From positions 3,830,001 through 3,894,000 of the forward strand of contig NZ_CP113097.1 in NCBI RefSeq assembly GCF_026625125.1: a stretch of DNA of 64,000 bases, given 5' to 3'. The stretch is from Pseudomonas putida. GTDB taxonomy: Bacteria > Pseudomonadota > Gammaproteobacteria > Pseudomonadales > Pseudomonadaceae. Below the pieces are notes generated by a model. It was not told the DNA's origin. It worked only from the letters and a program-made list of their open reading frames with translations, and searched no databases. Below, piece by piece: positions 53,386 through 62,080 of the stretch (position 1 is the first letter of the stretch; every line of letters begins with the position of its first letter). The translations under genes were made by a program, and so were the position numbers.

Positions 53386-53458
53386 TTGACAACCAGGCTG
53401 AACGCGAGGATTCTTCAAAAAACAAAACAGGACACTGTCCCATTTTTTAACAATGGAC
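53386..53458 (+). promoter_or_regulatory. promoter and IclR-type inverted repeat
   Basis: TTGACA (53,386-53,391), a 17-base spacer and GATTCT form a promoter candidate. About 23 bases downstream, GTCC(C)ATT...AATGGAC (53,437-53,458) is an inverted repeat of IclR-operator size. Together they would let the double IclR block the transporter operon. Confidence 0.5.
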
Positions 53459-53482
53459 GTGATCCACAAAGTGGAGTGACCT

Positions 53483-54823
53483 ATGAATAACAACAATACG
53501 TTGACGGAGTCCGTCGCCATGCCTGAGCCTGGAATCGAACGTAAGACGAAAGCCAAGAAGGCCACTGCGGCAGCCGTCTTTGGTACGTTCGTTGAGTATT
53601 ACGACTTCAGCATCTACGGATACCTTGCTGCCACCCTTGCTCTGGTCTTCTTTCCTTCGGACGATCCGACAACAGGGTTGCTCAACACCTTCCTGGTCTT
53701 CGGCTCGGCATTTCTTGTCCGCCCGATTGGCGCAGTAGCGTTCGGCTGGCTCGGGGACAAGGTAGGACGTCGAGCAAGCCTGATTGCGAGCATCACCCTG
53801 ATGGGGGCTGCCGCGACACTCATCGGCCTGTTGCCTGGCTACGCGCAAATCGGCGTCTGGGCCCCTATTCTCCTCGTTGCACTTCGCATGCTGCAGGGCT
53901 TCTCTGCTGGCGGTGAAATCGGCGGCGCGGCCAGCTACATCCGTGAGTGGGCTCCAGCCAATCGTCGCTCGCTGTACATTTCCTTCCTGCCGTCGATTGC
54001 ACAGTTCGGTAAAGGGCTCGCCGCAGCCATCGCCGGTCTTGCAGCTGCATGGCTGACCGACCCGCAGATGGCTGATTGGGGTTGGCGTATTCCTTTCCTG
54101 CTGGCTCTGCCGCTCGGCATCATTGGCCTGTGGATGCGCCTTGGGATCGAAGACAGCCCGGAATTCGAATCGAAAGAAACCGACGCGAACAAAGAACACA
54201 GCGCACCTTTCGCTGAGCTCGTGCGTGATTACATGCGCCCGCTCACCAAGGTCATGATGATCTCCCTGGTGCAGAACATCGGCACCTACATCGGCACTGT
54301 CTTCATTGCCGCGTACTTCAGCTCAATCTTGGGCTACTCGAAGGGTCAAGCCTCCACCATCGTTCTGGTAGCAGTCAGCTTCGCAGCCCTGATGATCCCG
54401 CTGGCAGGTCACCTTGGCTCGATCATCGGCAGCAAAGCCGTGCTGCGCCTGGCCTACCTCGGCTACGCAGTTCTTTCCGTCCCATCGTTCCTCCTCATGC
54501 AGCAAGGCCAGGTCAGCATGGCTATGGTTGGACTGGCCCTGGGAATGATCCCTTACGCGCTGTGCCTGGCCGGCACCTACTCGGTCATGCCTGAGTTCTT
54601 CCCTACCCACGTTCGCCATACCGGCGTCGCGTTTGGCCACAGCGTTGGTGCCGTTATCGGCGGCGGCATTGGGCCTTTCATGGCCACTTGGCTAATCGGC
54701 GCGACCGGTAACCAAACGGCACCCGCTTTCATCCTGAGCTGTGCCGGTATTCTCGGCCTGATCGTGTTGTGGACTGTCCGCAACCAAGCTGCCGCCGACG
54801 ACAAAAAACATCAATTCGCCTGA
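53483..54823 (+). CDS. MFS transporter, metabolite:H+ symporter family
   Basis: A 446-residue membrane protein with 12 predicted helices. GTFVEYYDFSIYGYLA at the first helix, WLGDKVGRRASL (MFS loop 2-3) and MLQGFSAGGEIGGAASYI fit the MHS (shikimate/alpha-ketoglutarate/proline-betaine) family. It imports an organic acid for the dehydrogenase and aldolase encoded next to it. First gene of the operon, 10 bases before the dehydrogenase gene. Confidence 0.9.
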   Translation: MNNNNTLTESVAMPEPGIERKTKAKKATAAAVFGTFVEYYDFSIYGYLAATLALVFFPSDDPTTGLLNTFLVFGSAFLVRPIGAVAFGWLGDKVGRRASLIASITLMGAAATLIGLLPGYAQIGVWAPILLVALRMLQGFSAGGEIGGAASYIREWAPANRRSLYISFLPSIAQFGKGLAAAIAGLAAAWLTDPQMADWGWRIPFLLALPLGIIGLWMRLGIEDSPEFESKETDANKEHSAPFAELVRDYMRPLTKVMMISLVQNIGTYIGTVFIAAYFSSILGYSKGQASTIVLVAVSFAALMIPLAGHLGSIIGSKAVLRLAYLGYAVLSVPSFLLMQQGQVSMAMVGLALGMIPYALCLAGTYSVMPEFFPTHVRHTGVAFGHSVGAVIGGGIGPFMATWLIGATGNQTAPAFILSCAGILGLIVLWTVRNQAAADDKKHQFA

Positions 54824-54833
54824 GTACAACAGC

Positions 54834-55808
54834 ATGTCTCTCATTTACGTCACCAGCCCCATTCACGAAACAATCCTCTCTCGCCTTTCGGATCTCGGAG
54901 AGGTTCGTCTCGGCTACGGCCCAAATGCCGTTGCGTATGAAGAAATCCGAAATCAGGTTGATGCCGTGTTTCTGCGTGGTGGCCACATCAGCGCCGAAAT
55001 GATCGCAGCCTCGCCGAAGCTGCGAATTGTTGCTCGCCATGGTGCCGGCTATGACAACGTCGACTACAAAGCAGCCGCCGACCACGGCGTCTGGGTCACG
55101 AACACTCCTGGTGCAAACCAGCGCAGCGTGATCGAGCATGTCTTCGCGCTGCTCTTATCGCTGTGTCGCAAGCTGCCGCTGGCATCTGAGCAAACCCGCA
55201 ACCGGGTCTGGGCAGAAGACCGCCTCTCGCTGACTGGCATCGAGCTCGAAGGACGTACATTGGGCCTGGTGGGGTTCGGCAACATTGGCTCCAGCGTTGC
55301 ACCTGTAGCTGAAGCTTTCGGTATGAAAGTGATCTTTACCGACCCGGCCATCGACCCGAGCTCGGACAGCCGTTGGGTGGACTTTGACACCCTTCTGTCC
55401 ACGGCGGATGTCGTCAGTCTTCATGTCCCGCTGCTGGAAACCACTCGCAACCTGATCGGCGTACCTGAGTTCGCCAAGATGAAAGATGGCGCAATGCTGA
55501 TCAACACCAGCCGTGGCGGTGTTGTGGACGAGCAAGCACTGGTCGACGCACTGAAGAGCGGAAAGCTGGCGGGTGCAGGTGCCGACGTCTTGGCCGCCGA
55601 GAACATCGACATGATCAAGCCATTCGACCATGACACGCCAGATATCGCGAACACGCCCAACCTGATCGTCACTGCCCATGTCGCCGGCCAGACCGATGAG
55701 TCGCTGTTGCGCGTTGGCATGAGCGCACTGGAGGCGATTGCCGCCGTGCTCAAGGGCCAAGCACCTGCCCACCCGGTCAACCAGCCTGCGCCGAAGTCGT
55801 TCAGCTAA
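54834..55808 (+). CDS. D-isomer 2-hydroxyacid dehydrogenase
   Basis: A 324-residue NAD-dependent dehydrogenase. GLVGFGNIGSSVAPVAEAFG is the NAD loop; the catalytic triad is visible as Arg in NTSRGGVVDEQAL, Glu in the AAENIDMIKP region and His in VTAHVAGQT. It interconverts a 2-hydroxyacid and a 2-oxoacid; the neighbouring RraA-like aldolase or decarboxylase is consistent with an organic-acid catabolic route. Substrate unknown. Confidence 0.9.
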   Translation: MSLIYVTSPIHETILSRLSDLGEVRLGYGPNAVAYEEIRNQVDAVFLRGGHISAEMIAASPKLRIVARHGAGYDNVDYKAAADHGVWVTNTPGANQRSVIEHVFALLLSLCRKLPLASEQTRNRVWAEDRLSLTGIELEGRTLGLVGFGNIGSSVAPVAEAFGMKVIFTDPAIDPSSDSRWVDFDTLLSTADVVSLHVPLLETTRNLIGVPEFAKMKDGAMLINTSRGGVVDEQALVDALKSGKLAGAGADVLAAENIDMIKPFDHDTPDIANTPNLIVTAHVAGQTDESLLRVGMSALEAIAAVLKGQAPAHPVNQPAPKSFS

Positions 55809-55835
55809 GCCTATTTACGAAACTGGAGGTATCCA

Positions 55836-56474
55836 ATGTTCATCAATGTGTCCGATGAGTCGATCAGTGTTAACGCCACCTGGGAGCGAGCTGACCTGGC
55901 GTTGATCGAGGAGATCTCGCACTACCCAGTGGCACTCATCGGCGACGTGCTCCATCGCATGGGCATGATGGCTTCGGCAATTCGCCACACCGCTGGCAAG
56001 CCTACGTTCTTCGGCACCATCTTGCCGCTGAACACTCGCGAGGGTGACAACCTCGCTATCCACCGTGCGCTGGACGAAGCCCAGCCAGGAGATGTGCTGG
56101 TCATCAACGGCAACAGTGAAGTGAACCGCTCTGTGTTCGGAGATCTGCTCGGTGAGATTTGCCTAGCCAAGCAGGTTGCAGCGGTCGTCATTGATGGCGC
56201 TGTACGTGACATTGAAGAGCTCGACAGCATAGGGCTGCCTATCTACGCCCGTGCAGTGAACCCAGCCGGCCCCTCGAAATGGGGCCCAGGCCAGGTAGGT
56301 GTTCCAGTCGCCTGCGGCAATGTCGTTTGCTACCCAGGCGATGCCATTATCGGTGACCGCGACGGCATCATCGTGATTGCTCGCAGCCTGCTGCCGACGC
56401 TAGCTGAGAAGGTGAAACTCCAGGACGGCTACGAAAACAGCTTCCGCGAGAAAGTACGGGCAAGCGTGCGCTAA
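55836..56474 (+). CDS. RraA family protein / HMG-type aldolase
   Basis: A 212-residue RraA-like protein. The active-site motif of class II HMG/CHA aldolases is present: GDLLGEICLAKQ (G-x-x-x) and VIDGAVRDIEEL (R and D), then GVPVACGNVVCYPGDAIIGDRDG. Such enzymes cleave 4-hydroxy-4-carboxy-2-oxoadipate or decarboxylate oxaloacetate. GGAGG precedes the ATG. Last gene of the three-gene operon. Confidence 0.87.
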   Translation: MFINVSDESISVNATWERADLALIEEISHYPVALIGDVLHRMGMMASAIRHTAGKPTFFGTILPLNTREGDNLAIHRALDEAQPGDVLVINGNSEVNRSVFGDLLGEICLAKQVAAVVIDGAVRDIEELDSIGLPIYARAVNPAGPSKWGPGQVGVPVACGNVVCYPGDAIIGDRDGIIVIARSLLPTLAEKVKLQDGYENSFREKVRASVR

Positions 56475-56582
56475 ACGCACGCTACCCTTGTAGGTAGTGG
56501 CCTCCCACGCCTCGACATGTACATGCCGAGTGGCCTCTACCTACCCCTCTGAACCTATCGCTAGCGCGGCTCTGCGCGATGA

Positions 56583-56857
56583 CTAAAGCTCACCTTCGAG
56601 AATGATCAGCTCACGCCGAGACGCTTTGGTGGCAAATTCTATGGCCTCCACATAAGCCGGGGCGTGGTAGCAGGCTTTGGCCTGCTACAGACTGGCGAAC
56701 TCGACGATCAGCAGACGCTTAGTGTTCAAGGCTCAGACCAAAGCTCCATCATCCAGCGCCTTGAACTTCGCATCGTACTTCTCAGCGATGGGTGCCCAGA
56801 GACGTCCGTATTCCGCCTGCGCCTTTTGATCGATGATCTCACCGCCGAAGATGATTC
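56583..56857 (-). pseudogene. DUF1330 gene remnant
   Basis: A single minus-strand frame encodes IIFGGEIIDQKAQAEYGRLW, YDAKFKALDDGALV, LLIVEFASL, KACYHAPAYVEAIEFATKAS and LIILEGEL, the order of a DUF1330 protein. It lacks a start and contains in-frame TGA (56,733-56,735) and TAG (56,685-56,687). Fully decayed. Confidence 0.75.
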
Positions 56858-56925
56858 AGTAACCCCTTCATTCTGCTCTCTTTTCACTGATAACCCACCT
56901 GATAACACCTGACTGCATCACCATA

Positions 56926-56950
56926 GAAAAAGCCCCCATCAGGGGGCTTT
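56926..56950 (-). terminator. terminator of the MvaT-like gene
   Basis: AAAGCCCCC / GGGGGCTTT stem with a short loop; on the minus strand a T-run follows. It lies about 20 bases beyond the stop of the H-NS-family gene. Confidence 0.8.
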
Positions 56951-56972
56951 AGCAAACCATCAGTGGAGCGTG

Positions 56973-57341
56973 TTACTGGGCGAGCCAGCCTTCCACCACA
57001 TCGGAGCCGTATTCGGCTTTCCATTCCTTCAGCAGCTTGTGGTTGCCACCCTTGGTCTCGATGATTTCGCCGTTGTGCGGATTCTTGTACTGCTTTACCT
57101 GGCGGGCACGACGTGGGGCTTTCTCTGCAACAGCAGGAGCGGCGGCGCGACGGCTAGCCTGGGGATCCAGGATGTTGATGATGTCACGCAGGCTGTACCC
57201 GTATTTGCTCAAAAGATCGCGCAGTTTGGTCTCAAATTCGATCTCCGCTTTCAGCTCGGAGGAGCCTTTCATTGCTTCTAGTTCGGCCAGTTGTGCGGCC
57301 AATTTTTGCTCAAGCTGACGGAACTCTGCCAGACGGGACAT
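56973..57341 (-). CDS. MvaT-type H-NS family xenogeneic silencer
   Basis: A 122-residue MvaT/Tur protein. MSRLAEFRQLEQKLAAQL is the N-terminal oligomerisation coiled coil, and YKNPHNGEIIETKGGNHKLL is the AT-hook-like DNA-binding motif. It binds AT-rich DNA and silences acquired genes. Its location in the island, with its own terminator, suggests that it manages the cargo or competes with chromosomal MvaT/TurA. Chosen start ATG at 57,341. Confidence 0.92.
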   Translation of the reverse strand: MSRLAEFRQLEQKLAAQLAELEAMKGSSELKAEIEFETKLRDLLSKYGYSLRDIINILDPQASRRAAAPAVAEKAPRRARQVKQYKNPHNGEIIETKGGNHKLLKEWKAEYGSDVVEGWLAQ

Positions 57342-57633
57342 AGTGCTTCCTCGAATACCGGATCAAATTAGTGGGTCACTATAAACTATTTCCAGCTCGC
57401 CCTACTTAAATTTTGAGTATGCACTGCCATTCTTGTTCAATTTCTAAGCAGTGACGTTCAAATAAACACGCCTGAATTAGCAATGCGAATAGCTGAGCCT
57501 GCCAGCGCGATGAGATATCTGCTTCGCTCCCGCCGAGCATGAACACTTGTCTCACTGACACCAGCGCATGAACCAAGACCGAGAATTGCCGGTCAATCTG
57601 TAACAGGAGATAGCAACAGATGGGATTCAGCGA

Positions 57634-58326
57634 ATGGTTTCATTTGATCTGCAAAGGATGCTCATTGGCGAGTTCCCGCTGACCTTTCTCTTGGAGGTCG
57701 CCCTCCGCGTTTCAGCGGCTTTTCTAGCCGTGTTTTTCTTTCTGAAATTCAGTGGTCGACGCGGAATCAGGCAGCTTTCCCGATTCGAGCTCGTGGTGAT
57801 CCTCACCTTGGGCTCAGCCGCAGGCGATGTGACCTTTTACGAAGATGTCCCCCTCCTCCCGGTCGCCTTGGTTTTCCTCACGCTTTTGCTGCTCTATCGC
57901 GGAACCGTCTACATGATGAGGCGCAGCAGAACCTGCGAGGCCTGGATCGATGGGTTGCCCATCACGGTCGTAAAGGACGGGATGTACGAGATCCATTCGC
58001 TGCGGAATTTGAACATCTCGTCCAACGAGCTCTTCATGGAACTGCGCCAACAAGGCGTGGAGCATCTCGGCCAGGTTCGGCTCGGCCTATTGGAAACCGA
58101 TGGCGATATCAGCCTGTATTTCTATGGGCCAGATGACACCCGGCCAGGGCTGTCGGTGCTCCCGGTCGAACATCGTCCAGAATACCTGGCACCGCCGAAC
58201 GCGGGCTTACATTGTTGCGTCAGCTGCGGCTTCCCTACCTTCCATGAACCTCAAGACTCAGTCGTGTGTGAACGCTGCGGACATAACGTCTGGTCACCTG
58301 CATTGGATACCGTGCGCAACCGCTAG
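57634..58326 (+). CDS. DUF421 (YetF-like) membrane protein with zinc ribbon
   Basis: A 230-residue protein with three N-terminal membrane helices, a DUF421 cytoplasmic domain (LSRFELVVILTLGSAAGD and ISSNELFMELRQQG) and a C-terminal zinc ribbon (CVSCGFP...CERCGH). Function unknown. The start is unsure: the best ribosome binding site (AGGAGA) points to ATG 57,620 in another frame that ends soon (after 20 codons). A small frameshift near 57,640 may have altered the N-terminus. Confidence 0.82.
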   Translation: MVSFDLQRMLIGEFPLTFLLEVALRVSAAFLAVFFFLKFSGRRGIRQLSRFELVVILTLGSAAGDVTFYEDVPLLPVALVFLTLLLLYRGTVYMMRRSRTCEAWIDGLPITVVKDGMYEIHSLRNLNISSNELFMELRQQGVEHLGQVRLGLLETDGDISLYFYGPDDTRPGLSVLPVEHRPEYLAPPNAGLHCCVSCGFPTFHEPQDSVVCERCGHNVWSPALDTVRNR

Positions 58327-58382
58327 ACCAAATCCACTTAATAGCGCGGGGGTTGGACAGGCACCGTCTTCACTGACGGGTT

Positions 58383-58481
58383 TATTCACGTCCTTTTCAC
58401 ATGCGATGTGGGAACGTTAGTTATCCCTACGTGTGATAGAAGCTCCCTTGCCCGCCCCCAGCGGGCTTTCTTTTGCCCGCA
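58383..58481 (+). repeat. dispersed repeat family 2, copy 2
   Basis: Nearly identical to copy 1 over its length (ATTCACGTCCTTTTCACATG block and hairpin), with a shorter loop (GCCCGCCCCCAGCGGGC). It lies 56 bases after the DUF421 stop. The 292 bases after it hold no convincing gene. Confidence 0.75.
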
Positions 58482-58773
58482 AATTGCTCCGTCTAGCCCC
58501 TGCCCCGAGCTACTGCTCACCTCAATGGATAGTCCCAGCCCGCCGTACATGGGCACCTTTCAGAGCCTCGTACTTCCACACCAGTGGCTAATCCAATTCA
58601 GTGTGGGACAGACTGTCGTGTTACTGAATGCGCCGCAAGTGTGCGCAGAGATCGGAACGCCACGGCTTGGCCTGAGCAACAAAAATCATGCTGAATGTCA
58701 CAAATTAATCATTGACGATGTACTATTTTCTTTTTAATCTCTGCCTACACCTTCCAAGCAGGCGGAGCACACG

Positions 58774-59466
58774 ATGAGCACCTATTGGCGTAACCAGTTC
58801 GAAAAAAACTTTGTCTCACCTGAAGAGAAGCTCGATCTGGACGAGATTCTCCAGGAATCGCACGACGTCTATTGGGGTTCGCTGGGTGCCTCACTGATCA
58901 AATTTCATGGCCAAATCGACCCCACCAGCCTGGCGACTCTCGATCAGATTTACCAAGGTGAGATTCCTGTTCAGGCGGCAGCTCGAGACTGCTACGACTA
59001 CGCAATCAACGGTCGGCTGAAACTCGCCACGAATGGTGCACAGCAAGACCGAATGAACGACAGCTGGGGACGTTTGGCCACGCTTGTGCTGTCTGCTAGA
59101 CCCGACATCGAAGTCTTCTCGCCAAGCGTTCGCGGCCGTGAAATGACTTTACCCAGGGGGCTCGAAAAAATTCTGTTCCACGCTCTGATTCGAGCACGCC
59201 TAGACCTCGATACCCACCCGGCATTTAAAGATGACGACGCGCTACCCATGTTCTTGTCGGGGGAAGATCAAAGCGGATATCTGACCCTCAAGGAAATTGC
59301 AGTGTTGGGGCAAATGACCGAGCGAGCAGTACGCAATGCGGCTCAACCCACCGCAGCTGACCAGCTTCAAACACGTAAAGAACAGAATCAGACGGTGGTC
59401 GACTCGAACGAGGCGTTGCGCTGGCTGAAAGGACGCCGGGGCTTCATCGCCACCCGCGCTGACTAA
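58774..59466 (+). CDS. hypothetical protein with C-terminal helix-turn-helix-like region
   Basis: A 230-residue protein, mostly helical and acidic. The C-terminal part LTLKEIAVLGQMTERAVRNAA resembles a helix-turn-helix. GGAG precedes the ATG. It lies 29 bases before the glycosylase-like gene, so a two-gene operon is likely, ended by the hairpin at 60,384. No family recognised. Confidence 0.7.
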   Translation: MSTYWRNQFEKNFVSPEEKLDLDEILQESHDVYWGSLGASLIKFHGQIDPTSLATLDQIYQGEIPVQAAARDCYDYAINGRLKLATNGAQQDRMNDSWGRLATLVLSARPDIEVFSPSVRGREMTLPRGLEKILFHALIRARLDLDTHPAFKDDDALPMFLSGEDQSGYLTLKEIAVLGQMTERAVRNAAQPTAADQLQTRKEQNQTVVDSNEALRWLKGRRGFIATRAD

Positions 59467-59495
59467 TACGCTGCCAATTACCATAGGACACGATC

Positions 59496-60275
59496 ATGAG
59501 CCTCGAACAATTCAGCACCCTGCTCTCCGCCACTTCCTACGACTTTACCAACAACCTGCCGGAGGAGCTGTTGCTAACATCTGAGGGCAACCTGCATACA
59601 TTCTATGCACCCTTCGACCACATCAATACCGGCGCCCGTATCGTGCTATGCGGCATCACCCCAGGGCTGCAACAAGCCAGCCGCGCCCTAGATGAGGCAT
59701 GCAAACAACTTCGCCAGGGCGCCTCCATCGAGCAGGCCAGGGAAGCTGCCAAAGCAACCGCCAGCTTTGCTGGGCCTATGCGAAACAACCTGGTCAACAT
59801 GCTTGATCACGTAGGTGTTCACACGCTGCTTGGCATCGACAGCTGCGCTCGACTCTTCGATACGCACCGTCATCTGGTGCACTACACCTCGGCGTTACGC
59901 TATCCAGTTTTTGTAGACGGTCAGAACTACAGCGGCAGCCCAGCCATGCTCAGTCGCTCCAGCTTGCGGCGCCAGGTTGAAACCCACTTGGCGGAAGAGA
60001 TCAGAGTCTTGGGCCCGCAATGTTTGTACGTACCGCTCGGGCCGAAGGTGGCGGAGGTCTTCCAGCATTTGCAGGCCAAAGGCCTGCTGAAAGCCGAACA
60101 AATTCTTGATGGGCTTCCCCACCCATCTGGCGCTAACGCAGAGCGCATCAGCTATTTCCTCGGCAGAAAATCCCGAGATGAGCTGTCGACTCAAACCAAT
60201 CCGACAGTGTTGGACAGCGCCAAATCCAAGATATTGGACAAGCTGGCAAAGCTCCCGAGGCTGGAGCGTTTTTAA
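59496..60275 (+). CDS. uracil-DNA-glycosylase-like protein
   Basis: A 259-residue protein. ARIVLCGITPGLQQA resembles motif 1 of the UDG superfamily (GxxPG) and LPHPSGANAERI the C-terminal HPSG motif, at the usual distance. AGGA precedes the ATG. It could act on uracil or modified bases, or merely share the fold. Partner: the helix-turn-helix-like protein upstream. Confidence 0.65.
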   Translation: MSLEQFSTLLSATSYDFTNNLPEELLLTSEGNLHTFYAPFDHINTGARIVLCGITPGLQQASRALDEACKQLRQGASIEQAREAAKATASFAGPMRNNLVNMLDHVGVHTLLGIDSCARLFDTHRHLVHYTSALRYPVFVDGQNYSGSPAMLSRSSLRRQVETHLAEEIRVLGPQCLYVPLGPKVAEVFQHLQAKGLLKAEQILDGLPHPSGANAERISYFLGRKSRDELSTQTNPTVLDSAKSKILDKLAKLPRLERF

Positions 60276-60383
60276 TAGCAAGGTGGGGGTTCACGTGCTT
60301 TAGATCTTAGTCACCGCCTGGGGTGGGGCGGTAATTCCCCCCTCTCTCTTGCTGGGCTTTTCCAGCTTACTGCTAAGCAGTAC

Positions 60384-60414
60384 AGCGGCTCCGGTCTTCA
60401 GTAGCCGCTTTTTT
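60384..60414 (+). terminator. terminator after the glycosylase-like operon
   Basis: AGCGGCT / AGCCGCT stem with a 12-base loop and six T. An extra hairpin TACTGC-TAA-GCAGTA precedes it. Confidence 0.75.
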
Positions 60415-60458
60415 CTGTGCTCGTTTTGCGCTGTATCAATCGAGCAAGCGCGTGATGA

Positions 60459-60521
60459 TTTATCCCTACGTGTGATAGAAGCGCCCTTGCCCGCCTAGCA
60501 GCGGGTTTTCTTTTGCCCGTA
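60459..60521 (+). repeat. dispersed repeat family 2, copy 3 (3' part only)
   Basis: Keeps TATCCCTACGTGTGATAGAA and the GCCCGCCTAGCAGCGGG hairpin with a T-rich tail but lacks the first third. It lies between the glycosylase-like operon and the DUF1264 gene. Confidence 0.72.
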
Positions 60522-60611
60522 AGTCGTCATCGACTCGAGCCACTCGTCCGTTTGTCTACCCGCTTCCTTGGCCGTGGCTGTCCTCTAAGGACACCAGCCA
60601 GAGCCTTTCTC

Positions 60612-61406
60612 ATGCGACAGCTATTCCAAACGATAACCCTTCCCCTCGCCTGCACTCTGCTGTGGGCTTGCTCCGCTACCGAAACGAAGTCTCCTGTGGA
60701 GACACCAGGCAGGCCCGAGTCTGCTAAAACCCAGTTGCTGGAGGCCGGCGCTGCGACGCTGCAATCCAAGCCGCCCATCGACGCTATCAACGCCTACCTG
60801 GATGGCTTTCATTTTTATAACGGACATCCGGGCGTGCAGATGGAAGCTCACCATTACTGCTCCATCCTGAATGAGGATGTCATCCAGTGTGTGATCTTCG
60901 ACGGCAATACCAAGGGCGCGAAGATCATGGGCGTCGAATACATCATCGACGAGAAGCTTTTTGCCGGATTACCACCCAAGGAGAAGGCAATGTGGCATAG
61001 CCATGGCTATGAGGTCTCCTCTGGGCAGCTGATTGCACCAGGCATTCCAGCACCTGCTGAGCATGCTCTTATGGAGCGACTGGCGCATACTTATGGGAAG
61101 ACATGGCACACCTGGCACACCGATCAGGATAAAGCGCTGCCTGTAGGTGTGCCGCAGTTGATGATGGGTTTTACCGCAGATGGGCAGGCTGACACGGCGA
61201 TGGTCGAACAGCGCAATCGGCGCCTGGGTGTGGATGCTGTGAAAACCAAAGCTGAACGGGCTGACATTCGTATTCCTGATGCTGATCCCCAGGCTGATGG
61301 CTGGCAGCACGGTAACGTCATTCAAATCACCGATCCAACCGGTGCCCATGTACATCGCTCTTCAACAGCTACACCACCCACTACAAATAGCCGATCCAGC
61401 CATTAG
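60612..61406 (+). CDS. DUF1264 lipoprotein
   Basis: A 264-residue lipoprotein: signal MRQLFQTITLPLACTLLWAC, lipobox LLWAC with Cys20. The rest is DUF1264 (oil-body-associated-protein-like): GAKIMGVEYIIDEKLF, WHSHGYEVSSGQLIAPGIP and TWHTWHTDQDKALPVG. The Met at 60,612 is preferred over an upstream in-frame start. Envelope location inferred from the lipobox; function unknown. Confidence 0.85.
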   Translation: MRQLFQTITLPLACTLLWACSATETKSPVETPGRPESAKTQLLEAGAATLQSKPPIDAINAYLDGFHFYNGHPGVQMEAHHYCSILNEDVIQCVIFDGNTKGAKIMGVEYIIDEKLFAGLPPKEKAMWHSHGYEVSSGQLIAPGIPAPAEHALMERLAHTYGKTWHTWHTDQDKALPVGVPQLMMGFTADGQADTAMVEQRNRRLGVDAVKTKAERADIRIPDADPQADGWQHGNVIQITDPTGAHVHRSSTATPPTTNSRSSH

Positions 61407-61459
61407 CCCCTGCATCAGCTTTGTGTGGATGGGGCCTCGGGCGTGCCCCCTTTCGGGGA

Positions 61460-61561
61460 AGCGGCTGTCGTGTACCGCGCCCTGGCGATGCCAGGGTCAC
61501 GGCCCTACCGGGCTTCCATCCTCACGCCTCCGCCCATCCATGGGCTACGCGCTCCGCTTGC
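61460..61561 (+). repeat. dispersed repeat family 1, copy D
   Basis: Blocks CTGTCGTGTACC, CGGGCTTCCATCCTC and GCGCTCCGCTTGC as in the other three copies, in the same orientation, 50 bases after the DUF1264 stop. Confidence 0.75.
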
Positions 61562-61705
61562 TAGTTGCCGTCACTCAAACGCCCGGCCTAGTCCTTGTCT
61601 CAAAGTGAACGATCAGCACACCGCGACACTCCATGTACCGCATCGTGTTTAGTGATCAGCACGGCGAGGGAAGGATCCTGATCAACATCCATGGAGAGGA
61701 AAACT

Positions 61706-61897
61706 GTGAGCGTCACCTTGAGATGTCTCAAATGCGGTGGGCAAGACCTTGTACGACCACAGCGGTTAAACAAGAAGGCCATCCTCACGTGCCGAGGATG
61801 TGCCGCCATTGCCAATTACGGTGATCTGATGGAGGCAGAAAGTAGAAGGCTCATCGCCGACATCCGGCAGCGCCTATCTCTCTTGAAAGCCGGATAG
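61706..61897 (+). CDS. small zinc-ribbon-like protein
   Basis: A 63-residue protein with CLKCGG and CRGCAA, two CxxC knuckles of a zinc ribbon, then a helical tail. GAGAGG six bases before GTG 61,706 favours this start over ATG 61,691. Function unknown. Confidence 0.7.
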   Translation: MSVTLRCLKCGGQDLVRPQRLNKKAILTCRGCAAIANYGDLMEAESRRLIADIRQRLSLLKAG

Positions 61898-62080
61898 CCG
61901 CGCTCCGATTGCGAACAGCGTGCCAAGCTATGTCGCAACCTTTATTACACGATACGTTGCGCTTCACGATCTTTCGCGCAGCCGGTCAGCTAATACCAAA
62001 GTAAAGGGCGCGTCCCGAATTCGCCAAGCATCTCAACAGAACACACAGGCTCTCTGTGTGAACACACGAGGTGCGAGATC

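Noticed and set aside
58408..58737. Plus-strand frame of 109 codons starting inside repeat family 2
   Set aside because: It starts in a repeat that has the same opening in copy 1, and the rest lacks gene-like features.
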